Shown here piece by piece: positions 8,701-17,808 of a stretch of 20,395 nt of DNA (positions within the stretch are counted from its first letter, which is position 1; each line of letters opens with the position of its first letter). The notes under the pieces are model-generated. The model searched no databases. It had not been told where the DNA came from and saw only the letters and a list, made by a program, of their open reading frames with translations. Source of the DNA: an uncultured Clostridium sp. (GTDB taxonomy: Bacteria > Bacillota > Clostridia > TANB77 > CAG-508); assembly GCA_900557045.1 (NCBI GenBank), contig USQY01000030.1, positions 1-20,395 of the forward strand. Reading direction: 5' to 3'. The translations under genes and the position numbers were made by a program.

Positions 8701-11700
8701 GAAGTTATTAAAAATAAATTTGGAATGGAAAAAGTAGTTCCTGGTGCAAGGTATAAATTAACGCAGACTAATGAAAATGGAGAAGAATTTGCTTCTAAAA
8801 TTTGTACAACAGATGCAAATGGAAAAATGATTTTTAAAGATTTATATATTAATGCAAAATATGTATTTAAAGAAATTAGAGAGTCAAGTAATTATTCTTT
8901 AAATACTGATGTTATAGAATTTGAAACAAATGAAAATGCAAGTGGTGAATTGGTTATAAATGTTACATCACAAGATAAATTCAAAACAGTGCCAATTGTA
9001 ACTAAAGATGCAAATGGTAAAGATATTGTAAAAACAACAGTAGAAAATGAACCAAGATATAATGTTGAAATTACAAAAATTGATATAGCAACAGGCGAAA
9101 AATTAGAAAATGTACAATTTAAAATACTTGAAACAGGAAGTGTATATAGAACAGATTTAAATGGAAAAGTTACTATTGAAAAATTACAACAAAATGTAAC
9201 ATATACATTAAAAGAGATTAAAGCTGATGGATATTATTTACCAGAAGATATACAATTTAAATTAATAAAAGATGCACAAGGAAAACTAAAAATAGAAAGT
9301 CAAAACTCAAATTTTGCAAGTGCAAATATAGAAAATACAGAAGAAAATGATTTAATTAAAGTTTCATTAAGAATTTCAAATGAAAAAATTCCAACATATA
9401 ATTTACAAGTTTTAAAAGTAGAAGAAAATGCGGATGAACAAGAGCTTGATAAATTGAAAACTTTACAAGGAGCAATTTTCAAATTTAAATATGAGGATTT
9501 AGGAATAGAGAAAATTGTAACCACAAACAAAGATGGGAGTATAGATATATCAGATTTATACCAATATGTTGATGGAAAATATATAACAGGAAAATATACT
9601 TTACAAGAGCTTCAATCACCAGAAGGATATGCAAATAATGGTGAGAAAATTAATTTTAAAGTTATTAAAGATGCAGAAAACAATTTACAAATCGAAATTG
9701 AAGATAAGGATAATTTAAATACAGTAAAAAATACAATAATAGATGGAAATACAGTAAAATTAATCGTTCAAAATAAACCATTATTTAAAATAAGAAAAAC
9801 TGATTCAGACACAGGAACACCTATTGCAAATGTTAAATTTGTTATATATGAATGTAATGAAAATTATAATCCAGTTGATTTTGCTAAAGATGCAAATGGT
9901 AATTATGTAGGTAAAAAAGATGAAAAAGATAGATATGTAATAACAACAGATGAGAAAGGTGAAATTACAATTCCATTAAGAGAAGCAAAATATAAAATAG
10001 AGGAAATTGAACAACCAGAAAAATATAGTCAAAATAATTATTGGAAATTTTTCGAAATAGGTGAAAATAAAAATAGTGGTGTTGATGAAGATGGTAATAT
10101 AGAAATATATGAATTAGAAAAGAAATATCAAGATATAGTTGATAATGCTGAAAAAGGTGATAATGAATTAGAAGTTGCATTAGAAATAGATTCTATAGAA
10201 GATTTAGTTAAATTCTCTAATGATGTAAACTCAGGTAATACCTATGAAAATAAAATGGTTAAATTAATTAAAACATTAGATTTTGAAGATGATAGCTCTT
10301 ATGAAAATCCAAACAGGAAAGCATTTGGAGATTTGAATGCTAATGGCGTAGTTGAAGGATTGAAAGAAGAGTTGACAAATAAAAATGGATGTGGATTTAC
10401 GCCAATTGGAAGTTCAGATGGAAATTTAGTAAATACATTTAAAGGAGTTTTTGATGGACAGAAGAATGAGATAAGAAATTTATATATTAATTCAAAAAAA
10501 TATAATGTAGGGTTATTTGGGAATGCAACTTATAAAATAAAGAATGTAGGTATAACAGGTGAAATAATTGGTAAAAATTGTGTTGCAGGTATAGTAGCTT
10601 CAAGTAATAAGACTCCGAGTATAATTAATTGTTATAACAAATGTGATATAAATGGTGAAGAGTTCATAACTTCAGGAATTGCTGTTGAAGGTAAAATTAT
10701 AAATTGTTATAACACAGGAAATATACATAATGATAAAGGTGGAGCAGGAGGAATAGGTAGTGGAGTTATCATAAACTGCTATAATACAGGAACTATTTCA
10801 TCAAAACAAGAGGCTGGTGGAATAATTCCATGTACTAATTCTGGTATAGTAAGAAATTCTTATAATTTAGGAGATGTTATTTCTGAAAGCTATGCAAGTG
10901 GAATAGGAAAAAATGGAGATGTAAAAAATTGCTATAATGCAGGTACTATAACTGGAGAAAAAGCTTTTGGATTAGGAGTAAATATCAGTTGTGAATCAAA
11001 TTTTAATGCAGGTACTATAACTGGAAAAGAAGCTGCTGCAGGTATTAGCGATTCGAGTTCTGAATATTGTTATAATACAGGAGATGTTATTTCTATAAAT
11101 GGAGATGCTAGTGGAATAGGAGCACATGCAATATGTTGTTACAATACAGGAAATATAACAGCAGCAGAAAGTGCATATGGAATTTCAAATTATACTGCAA
11201 ATATTTGTTATAACACAGGAAATGTTAAAGGAAATGACGAATCTGCTGGAATTGCTAATTCAGTAAGATACTGTTATAATACAGGAAATGTAACATCATC
11301 AAAAAAAGCATCAGGATTGGGATTTAATAATGGAAATTCTTACTGTTTGGATACAGCAAAAATAAGTGCACCTGAAGTAATATCCTCACCAATAGTATCT
11401 GATGAATATATGAAAAGTATGGAATTTGTTGATGTTTTAAACTCTAATGATAATAAATATTATGAAGCGGTATGGAAACACAAAAATAATCAATATCCAC
11501 AATTATTAATAAATGTAGGAGAAGAAATTAAAGAAATAACAGAATTAAATATAAAAAACACAATAAATAAATATAAAATAACAACAGATGTTGAAGAAAT
11601 AAATGGTGTAAAAGGTGGAACTATAACAGGTGAAGATGAGAACCCATTTGAAACAGTTGATTATGGAAAAAGTAATACAAAAGAAATAAAAATGGTACCA

Positions 11701-14700
11701 GATGAAAACTATGCTATTGTGCAAATAAAAATTAATGGAATAGCACAAAATTTTACTGTGAGTGACGATGGAAGTTATACAATACCAGCAGGATTCTTTA
11801 CGGAAATGAAAGAAAATAAGCATATTGTTGTTAAATATATGTCTAAACATACGAAATTAGTAATTAATAAAGTAGATAAATTTGATTCAAATAAAAAGCT
11901 TAAAGGTGCTAAATTTAAAATTGAACAAATAGAAGAAAAATATAAGGTCGAAAATCAAATAAGTGATTCAGTAATTACTCAAGGCGAATATGGATTTGAT
12001 AAAACTGGGGAATCAAAATATGTATCAAATAATAAAGGAAAAGATAATACTGTTGCAACATCATATATTCCAATCGATTTAACAGGTTTTGGAGGAGAAT
12101 ATACATTAACAGTAAATGCAATGATTTCAAGTGAATCATATTATGATTGTGGTTATGCAATAATATCGGATAATACTACAGTGCCTAATTATAGTCAAAA
12201 TAAAGGAAGATTTATATATATATATGGTAATGTGAATCAAAAAAATTATACAACTGTTTTAACAGGTGGAAAAATGTACTATTTACATTTAATCTATAAG
12301 AAGAATAATTCAACAAGTAGTGGAAATGACATTTTTACGATTAATAGCATATCTTTAAAATTTAATAACCCTGAAATAAAAACAAATGATTTAGGGCAAG
12401 CATTTGCTGAATTATCTTTTGGTAAATACAAAATAACAGAGCTAGAAGCACCAGAAGGATATATTAAATCAGAAGAGTCTATAGAATATGAAATGGTGGA
12501 AAATAAAGAAAATGAAATAACAATTCAAAATATTAAACCTGAGAATACCAAAATAGATAAAGAATTTACAATACATAAGAAATCGAATGTAAATAATACA
12601 AATATTTCAAATGTAAAATTTGTAATTTACAAAGTTGATTCAAATCAAAAAAATATAGACTTTGCTAAAAGTGCAAATGGAGAGTATATAGGAGTAAAAG
12701 ATAATCAAGAAAGATATGTTGTCACTACAGATGAAAATGGTGAGATAAAACTAATGTTGCCACCTGGATATTACAAGGCAGTTGAGATAGAAACAGCACC
12801 TGGATATATATTGGAGCAAAATGAAGAAAATAGATCAACATATTTTAGTATTTCGGATATTGAAATAAATTATATAGAGGACCTATTAGATTTATCTGAA
12901 AATGTTACTAATGGAGAATCCTATGAAAATAAAGTAATAGGATTAACAAGAACATTAGATTTTAATGATGATAGTTCATATAGAAACCCAAATGATACAA
13001 CAACTTATGGTGATTATAATTTAGATGAAAAAATTGAGGGAATTAAGGCTGAATTAACTAATAAAAATGGAATAGGTTTTCATCCAATAGGAGAAGATTA
13101 TAATAGTGACAAAGTTGGGGAATTTCGTGGTACTTTGGATGGAAATGGTTATGAAATAAGAAACATATATATAAATGGAACATATAGTGGATTATTTAGG
13201 AAGGTTACAAATGGAAATATATGTAATTTAAAATTAAGTAATGTAGACATGCGTAGTAATAGATCAGGAGCTTTCGGAATAGCATATGAAGTAATATATA
13301 GTACTATAACCAAATATAGTATAAGCGGTAATATAACTGGTTCAGGAAATGGGGCAACTGGAGGTGCATATTATTTTACAGATAGTAAAGCTTATGAATG
13401 TATTATTAATGCTGATATTACCTCCACAGGAGGTCCAGCAGGAGGAATAGCAAGCTTTGCAAATAATAGTGAAATATATAATTGTTATAATACTGGTACA
13501 ATAACTTCAAACGTACCAGCAGGAGGAATAGCAAGCATTGCAAATACTAGTAAAATATATAATTGTTATAATACTGGAATAATAATTGGAGGATTTAATT
13601 TTGGTGGAGTAATTGGAATCATAAATAATTATTCATCAATAGAAAATTGTTATAATATAGGAAAATTAGAAGAAAAAGATTCAAGTACAACATCAAATTG
13701 TGGTGGAATTGCATACAGCTTGGAAGATGGTTGTTCAATTAAAAATACATATTATTTAAGTAATACAAATATAAAGGGTGTTCAAAACAAAGATGATGAA
13801 GTTGGAAAAACTGAAGCTAAAACTTTAGCAGAAATGCAATCACAAGAATTTGTAAATATGCTAAATGATAATAAAAATATTATGTCAGATTCTAATAAGT
13901 TATCAAATTGGGTATATGTTAAAAATGGATTTCCTACACTAGAGCGTTTAGTTCAAAATGAATTGAAACCTATGAAAGCTGGAAATAACATAACAATAAT
14001 CAATAAAAAGCAAAGTAAGGTTATAGTACATCATTATTTACAAGGTACAGGACCAGAATATAACAATGAACCAGAAGTATTAGCAGAAGATGAAAGTATA
14101 ATAGGTGGTGTAAATGATTCATATACAACATCACCAAAAGTTGACATTCCAAACTATACACTAACAAAAGACCAAAATGGTGAATATATAATTCCATCAA
14201 ATGCAAGTGGCAACTTTACAGAAGATGAACAACATGTATATTACTATTACAATGTTGAGCCAGTGAAATTAACAGTACATCATTATTTAGAAGGAACAGA
14301 AAATAAATTAGCAGAAGATGAAAAATATTTCTATCAACAAGGTGAACATTATAAAGTAACACCATCTGAAGAAGTGCTAAAAATATATGATTTTGTGAGT
14401 GTTGATGGTACAGAAGAAAAAGATATTACAGAAGATGAAGTAGTAACATATTATTATAAATTAAAACAATATAAAATAACAACAAAAGTTGAAATTCCTG
14501 AATCTGAATTAGAAGCAGGAAGAAGTGAAAAAGGTGGTACAATTTCAGGTGAAGATGAACAACCTTATGAAACAGTAAAACATGGGGAAAATAGTCAAAA
14601 ACCATTGATTCTAACTCCAAATGCTGGATATAAAGTAAGTTCAATAACAATAAATGGAAATCAAGTTTCATTCACAGTAAACCCTGATGGAACAGTAGAA

Positions 14701-17700
14701 TTAGCAAAGTTTGAAAACATGACAGAAGATAAAGAAATTATAGTAAGTTTTGTGCCAACAATTGGTAAAGTAATAACACATCATTATATACAAGGAACAA
14801 CTGAAAAATTACATGATGACATTATAAATGAAGATAAATTAGGAGCAACAATAAAAACAGAACCTGTAAATATTGATAATTACCAATTAGTTGGTAGTTC
14901 AGGAAACAAAGATATTGACGGAAATGTATTAATTACAAAGGAGATTTCTGAAGGTGTTGAAGAAATAATTTACTATTATCAAGTTTGTTATAAAATTACA
15001 ACAGATGTAATAGAACATACAGAAAATTACAAAGATGGAACAGTAAAACAAAAAGTAAAAGGTGGAACAATTACTAATGAAGATGTTGTAATTCATGAGC
15101 AGGTTGTGAAATATGAAGACAATGTTAAACAAATTGAAATAAAACCAGACAATGAATATGAAATTGAGGAAATTTTGGTAAATGGAAGAGCATATGATTT
15201 TACTTCAAAATTAGATGCAAATGGTAATGTTATATTACCAGCTGGAACATTTACAAATGTTCAAGAGAATATTCATGTTCAGGTTAAATTTAGAAAGAAA
15301 TCTAAAGTTATTGTTAAATACTTAGAAGAGGGTAAACAAACTGAATTAGCACCAGAAACTATAATTCAAGGATTTGATGGAAAAGAGTTTAATACAATAT
15401 CTGAACTTATACCAGGATATAGTTTAGTAAAAATACCATCTAGTTCAGATGTTGGAACAGATGTAATTCCTAAAGTAACAGATGAAAACAATAATTCAAC
15501 AAATCCAAATGGAATAATGTTTAGTGATGATTTAACAATTATATATTGGTACACAAAACCAGATGCAAATGTAATTGTAAGACATATTGAAACAAATGAA
15601 AAATGTGAAGAAATAGAAATTGAAAACGAGTTGTGCAAAGAATCAGTTGGAGCAAATGTATCAACTAATAGAAAAGCGTATGATAAGTATATTTCTGTAG
15701 ATGCACCTGAAGAAACTAAAGAAAAAATAGAAAATAATTATGAAAATATAACTATTATTGAAAAAGATGATAATTCTAAAACAGTAGCAGTTGTAGATGG
15801 AAAAGTTATTGAAGTTTGGTATTATTATGAAAAACAATATGATATTACTACAGAAGTTAAAACACATAATGAAACAATAAATGGTGTTGAAACTCAAGTT
15901 GCTGGAGGAACTATTTCAAAGGCATATAAATTAGATGAACAAGGCAAAGAAGTAGAAGTTACTTATGAAGTAGTAAATAGTAGAGGTGATAGCACAAAAG
16001 CTATAGAAATGATACCGGAAGACGGGTATAGAATTAAAACTATAACCGTAAATGATAAAGAGATATTAATTAATAACATAAGTAAAGATGATTTAGCAAC
16101 TTTAGGAATTGTAAAAGATGGTGAGAAGATAACATTAAAAGAAGGATATTTTAAAGATGTTCAAAATGATTTCCATGTTGTTGTTGAATTTGAAAAAATT
16201 CCAGCAAAAGTTATTGTTAAATATCTAGATGCATATACAAAAGAAAGCATTATAGATGACAAGGTTGTAGAAGGTTATGTATATGATAAATATAATGAAC
16301 AAAGAGTTGATATAGAAGGTTATATACCAGCTGAACCAGAACCTGAAAATAGCACAGGAATCATGAAAATAGATCCAGTTACAGTGGTATATTATTATAC
16401 AAAACAATTTAAAATTACAACTGATGTTAAAGAACATTTAGAAGATGAGGTTAAATCTATTGTAGATGTGGTTGTAGAGAAGTTTGAAGAAACTATAACT
16501 GGAAGTGGAACAGGAAATGTAACAGGAGGAAATGGAAGTTCTACAGGAGAAACAGGAAACACAACAGAAGGAAGTGGAAGTTCTACAGGAGGAACAGGAA
16601 ACACAACAGAAGGAAGTGGAAGTTCTACAGAAGGAACAGGAAATACAGTAGAAGGAATTGAAGAAACTACAGATTCAAGTAAAATTCCAGCAGGAAAAAT
16701 ATTAGTAAAAGGTGGAAGTATTACAGGAGAAGATGAAACACCATATGAAACAGTTTCAAGAGGGGAAACAAACACAAAACAAATAGAAATAATACCAAAT
16801 GAAGGTTACAGAATTAAATCATTAAGAATAATAGATTTAGGAAAAGAATATAACCTATCTGTAGAAAGCATGATAAATGCTAAAGGAACAATAATTCTAC
16901 CATCAGCATATTTTACGAATATGCAATCAGACAAACACATAGTAGTGGAATTTGAACCAATTCCATCAAAAGTAATAGTAAATTATTTAGATATAGATAC
17001 AAAAGAAGAAGAAACACCAACAAAGGTTTCAAAAACAGAAAATGGAAATGGATATGTAAATTACGATTATAAAACACATGAGAAAAATGTACCATTCTAC
17101 GAATTAGTAAAAGAAGAATTGCCAAAAAATGCAGAAGGAAAACTTACAAAAGAAGATACGATAGTAAATTATTGGTATAAAAAATTATTATTTAATATGA
17201 AATTAACAAAAGAATTTTCTAGCATAAAGGTAAATGGAGAAGAAGTGCTAAAAGAAAATAACAAATTTGCAAAAATAGATATACTAAATACCAAAGTAGC
17301 AGATACAAATATAATAGTAAAATATAAAATAAGTGTAACAAATACAGAAAAAGTTTCAGGTATTGCAACAATAATAGAGCAAATACCTGTAGGATTTAAA
17401 TATGTTGGAACAAATGAAAATAGTGAAAACAATACTCAACAATCAAACTCTATAAAAACAACAGAAAAATGGGAAGAAGTAAATGGAAAATTACAATTAA
17501 CAACAAAAGATTTAAAACCAGGTGAAACAGCAGAATATGAAATAGAATTGCAATGGGATAAAAACATGAACTGTTTAGGAAACTTAGTAAATACAGCTAA
17601 AATAACACAAACAGCCAATATTCCAAATTATGGTGAAACAACATTAGAAGATAACACAGATTCATGTACAATTATATTGGCAATAAAAACAGGTGAGAAC

Positions 17701-17808
17701 AGAGATGTGAAAACTATAATATCAATTTCATGTTTCATATTAGCGGGAATTTGTACAGTTATATATGTTGTTACAGAAGTAATTGCTAGAAGAAAAGAAA
17801 AAATGTAA
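5788..17808 (+). CDS. Giant (4006-residue) multi-domain surface adhesin
   Basis: Predicted extracellular adhesin or matrix scaffold held at the membrane. A hydrophobic segment (about 19-40) follows a lysine-containing start; no clear A-x-A cleavage site is visible, so it may stay anchored. Residues 41-965 are beta-rich and unassigned. Cna-B/SpaA domains follow at about 968-1090, 1090-1203 and 1203-1330. A fourth begins at 1332 and is followed by a GLUG-type beta-helix (about 1462-1905). A beta domain with KGGTITGEDE comes next (1929-2018). A fifth SpaA (2020-2255) is interrupted by a beta-sandwich, and a sixth (2258 on) is followed by a second beta-helix (about 2355-2730). MucBP-like domains then alternate with GGTI domains (2743-3801). 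The last domain is DUF11-like (3802-3968). The end is IKTGEN, a hydrophobic helix and RRKEKM. There is no LPXTG. Domain families are recognised by motif; the ligand is unknown. Confidence 0.93.
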   Translation: MLNFKEKLTKKGITNTQIGILFTTIIIAIAMVIVAVSLKITQVYNAKNVLTPENLKASTYTQITGEDAKVENCDYVLFSAFFTRNLNGDGNAEKLLGTCKEINEPDQLYIDLNVLSNGYLENGKITINGQNFKYAMNMVKDNVLKNTYISNNVKEIELNKIEAGTQKLIIGNVIANLENNINNYTAGISQNDLNNVSNELKKHQVNTITLTGTHVADDGTKTEISKTIPVIIDWYGKAETNLYTQNKTYYYDNMENNTISINIKINEIYKQLILKENILNLSIPDLKGFAPTEVKCINSNVESKYDEETKVLSIKRESQIDEDGKVISSLSNSNTYTVEITYPQEAYDSLQNYTTITVPITGYYTCYNNQNEEFENPYKTNIAKDQVTVLFRDVPQGEIYNFYAYYDNKQYITEPYYKYVISKQNLINLYNKQELDEQTPNEKFIVKWIAVRGQTGEVPSMIMSETKQESEKYGDKFSDIVMDEYIVNTGIYFENADNMLGETGEIKIYNNDTNELIKTFTVKEWNTYTKQNPYTYEIPIKHIRVETSKANVNNILTVYNVKELQTLKFIQNYKLEQLKQMNTVYTYLTGICNIEGQESGTRNVLDYAEFIEEKSIATISVSKNQLETQETTKNQQITITARYNNIGDSKWKNANYIVEIPKEIINMEINDVTISNDNVQLVGYEIYKENEQYFIKIITQNANQESYTININCNMTPDPRKPTSHKSLKLYASNEWNSEYYYQAQDIYDINGNNDTEEIVGTNNTGLDLLSPTSLITLETVSNYNNKQEITIAPNVADVEKQTREATISMELTNNYTTVVSGVQILGKIPYKGNTYILNGNSMNSQFTTVMKNTGIQVPLELQEKTVVYYSTKENPDKDITNPANAWTLLENVEDFSEIKSYLINMKEYVLEKGKQYNFSYNVNIPEGIEYNMVSYSNHAVFYELDTDGGKLTISTEPNKVGIRIARKLDLEVIKNKFGMEKVVPGARYKLTQTNENGEEFASKICTTDANGKMIFKDLYINAKYVFKEIRESSNYSLNTDVIEFETNENASGELVINVTSQDKFKTVPIVTKDANGKDIVKTTVENEPRYNVEITKIDIATGEKLENVQFKILETGSVYRTDLNGKVTIEKLQQNVTYTLKEIKADGYYLPEDIQFKLIKDAQGKLKIESQNSNFASANIENTEENDLIKVSLRISNEKIPTYNLQVLKVEENADEQELDKLKTLQGAIFKFKYEDLGIEKIVTTNKDGSIDISDLYQYVDGKYITGKYTLQELQSPEGYANNGEKINFKVIKDAENNLQIEIEDKDNLNTVKNTIIDGNTVKLIVQNKPLFKIRKTDSDTGTPIANVKFVIYECNENYNPVDFAKDANGNYVGKKDEKDRYVITTDEKGEITIPLREAKYKIEEIEQPEKYSQNNYWKFFEIGENKNSGVDEDGNIEIYELEKKYQDIVDNAEKGDNELEVALEIDSIEDLVKFSNDVNSGNTYENKMVKLIKTLDFEDDSSYENPNRKAFGDLNANGVVEGLKEELTNKNGCGFTPIGSSDGNLVNTFKGVFDGQKNEIRNLYINSKKYNVGLFGNATYKIKNVGITGEIIGKNCVAGIVASSNKTPSIINCYNKCDINGEEFITSGIAVEGKIINCYNTGNIHNDKGGAGGIGSGVIINCYNTGTISSKQEAGGIIPCTNSGIVRNSYNLGDVISESYASGIGKNGDVKNCYNAGTITGEKAFGLGVNISCESNFNAGTITGKEAAAGISDSSSEYCYNTGDVISINGDASGIGAHAICCYNTGNITAAESAYGISNYTANICYNTGNVKGNDESAGIANSVRYCYNTGNVTSSKKASGLGFNNGNSYCLDTAKISAPEVISSPIVSDEYMKSMEFVDVLNSNDNKYYEAVWKHKNNQYPQLLINVGEEIKEITELNIKNTINKYKITTDVEEINGVKGGTITGEDENPFETVDYGKSNTKEIKMVPDENYAIVQIKINGIAQNFTVSDDGSYTIPAGFFTEMKENKHIVVKYMSKHTKLVINKVDKFDSNKKLKGAKFKIEQIEEKYKVENQISDSVITQGEYGFDKTGESKYVSNNKGKDNTVATSYIPIDLTGFGGEYTLTVNAMISSESYYDCGYAIISDNTTVPNYSQNKGRFIYIYGNVNQKNYTTVLTGGKMYYLHLIYKKNNSTSSGNDIFTINSISLKFNNPEIKTNDLGQAFAELSFGKYKITELEAPEGYIKSEESIEYEMVENKENEITIQNIKPENTKIDKEFTIHKKSNVNNTNISNVKFVIYKVDSNQKNIDFAKSANGEYIGVKDNQERYVVTTDENGEIKLMLPPGYYKAVEIETAPGYILEQNEENRSTYFSISDIEINYIEDLLDLSENVTNGESYENKVIGLTRTLDFNDDSSYRNPNDTTTYGDYNLDEKIEGIKAELTNKNGIGFHPIGEDYNSDKVGEFRGTLDGNGYEIRNIYINGTYSGLFRKVTNGNICNLKLSNVDMRSNRSGAFGIAYEVIYSTITKYSISGNITGSGNGATGGAYYFTDSKAYECIINADITSTGGPAGGIASFANNSEIYNCYNTGTITSNVPAGGIASIANTSKIYNCYNTGIIIGGFNFGGVIGIINNYSSIENCYNIGKLEEKDSSTTSNCGGIAYSLEDGCSIKNTYYLSNTNIKGVQNKDDEVGKTEAKTLAEMQSQEFVNMLNDNKNIMSDSNKLSNWVYVKNGFPTLERLVQNELKPMKAGNNITIINKKQSKVIVHHYLQGTGPEYNNEPEVLAEDESIIGGVNDSYTTSPKVDIPNYTLTKDQNGEYIIPSNASGNFTEDEQHVYYYYNVEPVKLTVHHYLEGTENKLAEDEKYFYQQGEHYKVTPSEEVLKIYDFVSVDGTEEKDITEDEVVTYYYKLKQYKITTKVEIPESELEAGRSEKGGTISGEDEQPYETVKHGENSQKPLILTPNAGYKVSSITINGNQVSFTVNPDGTVELAKFENMTEDKEIIVSFVPTIGKVITHHYIQGTTEKLHDDIINEDKLGATIKTEPVNIDNYQLVGSSGNKDIDGNVLITKEISEGVEEIIYYYQVCYKITTDVIEHTENYKDGTVKQKVKGGTITNEDVVIHEQVVKYEDNVKQIEIKPDNEYEIEEILVNGRAYDFTSKLDANGNVILPAGTFTNVQENIHVQVKFRKKSKVIVKYLEEGKQTELAPETIIQGFDGKEFNTISELIPGYSLVKIPSSSDVGTDVIPKVTDENNNSTNPNGIMFSDDLTIIYWYTKPDANVIVRHIETNEKCEEIEIENELCKESVGANVSTNRKAYDKYISVDAPEETKEKIENNYENITIIEKDDNSKTVAVVDGKVIEVWYYYEKQYDITTEVKTHNETINGVETQVAGGTISKAYKLDEQGKEVEVTYEVVNSRGDSTKAIEMIPEDGYRIKTITVNDKEILINNISKDDLATLGIVKDGEKITLKEGYFKDVQNDFHVVVEFEKIPAKVIVKYLDAYTKESIIDDKVVEGYVYDKYNEQRVDIEGYIPAEPEPENSTGIMKIDPVTVVYYYTKQFKITTDVKEHLEDEVKSIVDVVVEKFEETITGSGTGNVTGGNGSSTGETGNTTEGSGSSTGGTGNTTEGSGSSTEGTGNTVEGIEETTDSSKIPAGKILVKGGSITGEDETPYETVSRGETNTKQIEIIPNEGYRIKSLRIIDLGKEYNLSVESMINAKGTIILPSAYFTNMQSDKHIVVEFEPIPSKVIVNYLDIDTKEEETPTKVSKTENGNGYVNYDYKTHEKNVPFYELVKEELPKNAEGKLTKEDTIVNYWYKKLLFNMKLTKEFSSIKVNGEEVLKENNKFAKIDILNTKVADTNIIVKYKISVTNTEKVSGIATIIEQIPVGFKYVGTNENSENNTQQSNSIKTTEKWEEVNGKLQLTTKDLKPGETAEYEIELQWDKNMNCLGNLVNTAKITQTANIPNYGETTLEDNTDSCTIILAIKTGENRDVKTIISISCFILAGICTVIYVVTEVIARRKEKM
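9778..11571 (+). repeat. Intragenic module, copy 1: SpaA domain hosting a GLUG beta-helix
   Basis: This segment of the 12-kb gene and the one at 12553-14013 are diverged copies of one module. Shared landmarks are KFVIY, DFAK-ANG-Y-G, RYV-TTDE-GEI, YENK, TLDF-DDSSY-NPN, ELTNKNG and EIRN-YIN. Copy 1 then has about ten beta-helix rungs of roughly 20 residues carrying variants of NCYNTGNI. A short strand, ITELNIKNTIN (from 11533), resembles the closing strand of a Cna-B domain. Confidence 0.75.
12553..14013 (+). repeat. Intragenic module, copy 2: SpaA domain hosting a shorter GLUG beta-helix
   Basis: Second copy of the SpaA plus beta-helix module. It opens with EFTIHKKSN, keeps the DFAK, RYVVTTDE and TLDF-DDSSY landmarks, and has only about four or five NCYNTG-like rungs against ten in copy 1. 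It ends with NNITIINKKQ, which looks like the Asn-bearing last strand of a Cna-B domain, and runs straight into the first MucBP domain. The unequal rung number suggests gain or loss of rungs after duplication. Confidence 0.72.
14014..17190 (+). repeat. Alternating MucBP-like and GGTI-domain array
   Basis: Seven MucBP-like domains begin with [KN]VIV-x-[HKN]-[HY] and end in YYY or YWY. They start near 14014, 14266, 14764, 15301, 15565, 16204 and 16969. Four domains starting ITT-x-V and carrying GGTI or GGSI start near 14470, 14990, 15838 and 16408; a fifth stands alone at 11572. The GGTI domain also has P-x-x-[GE]-Y-x-[IV]-x-x-I and a [HE]-[IV]-x-V-x-F end. It may be a divergent InlB B-repeat-type domain; that assignment is tentative. 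Such arrays form long extended stalks, and MucBP domains are associated with mucin or glycan binding. Confidence 0.7.
16528..16653 (+). repeat. Three in-frame 42-bp tandem repeats (Gly/Ser/Thr-rich)
   Basis: Three consecutive 42-bp units (16528-16569, 16570-16611, 16612-16653) encode the 14-residue unit GSGSSTGGTGNTTE with few changes. A partial unit precedes them from about 16501. They form a low-complexity flexible loop inside the fifth GGTI domain of the 12-kb gene, between its ITTDVKEH strand and its KGGSITGEDE strand. High identity between units suggests recent or ongoing slippage. Confidence 0.9.

Noticed and set aside
16395..16775. Reverse-strand open frame with a Pro/Val/Leu repeat
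   Set aside because: It mirrors the Gly/Ser/Thr repeats of the sense gene and has no independent support such as a promoter or Shine-Dalgarno.
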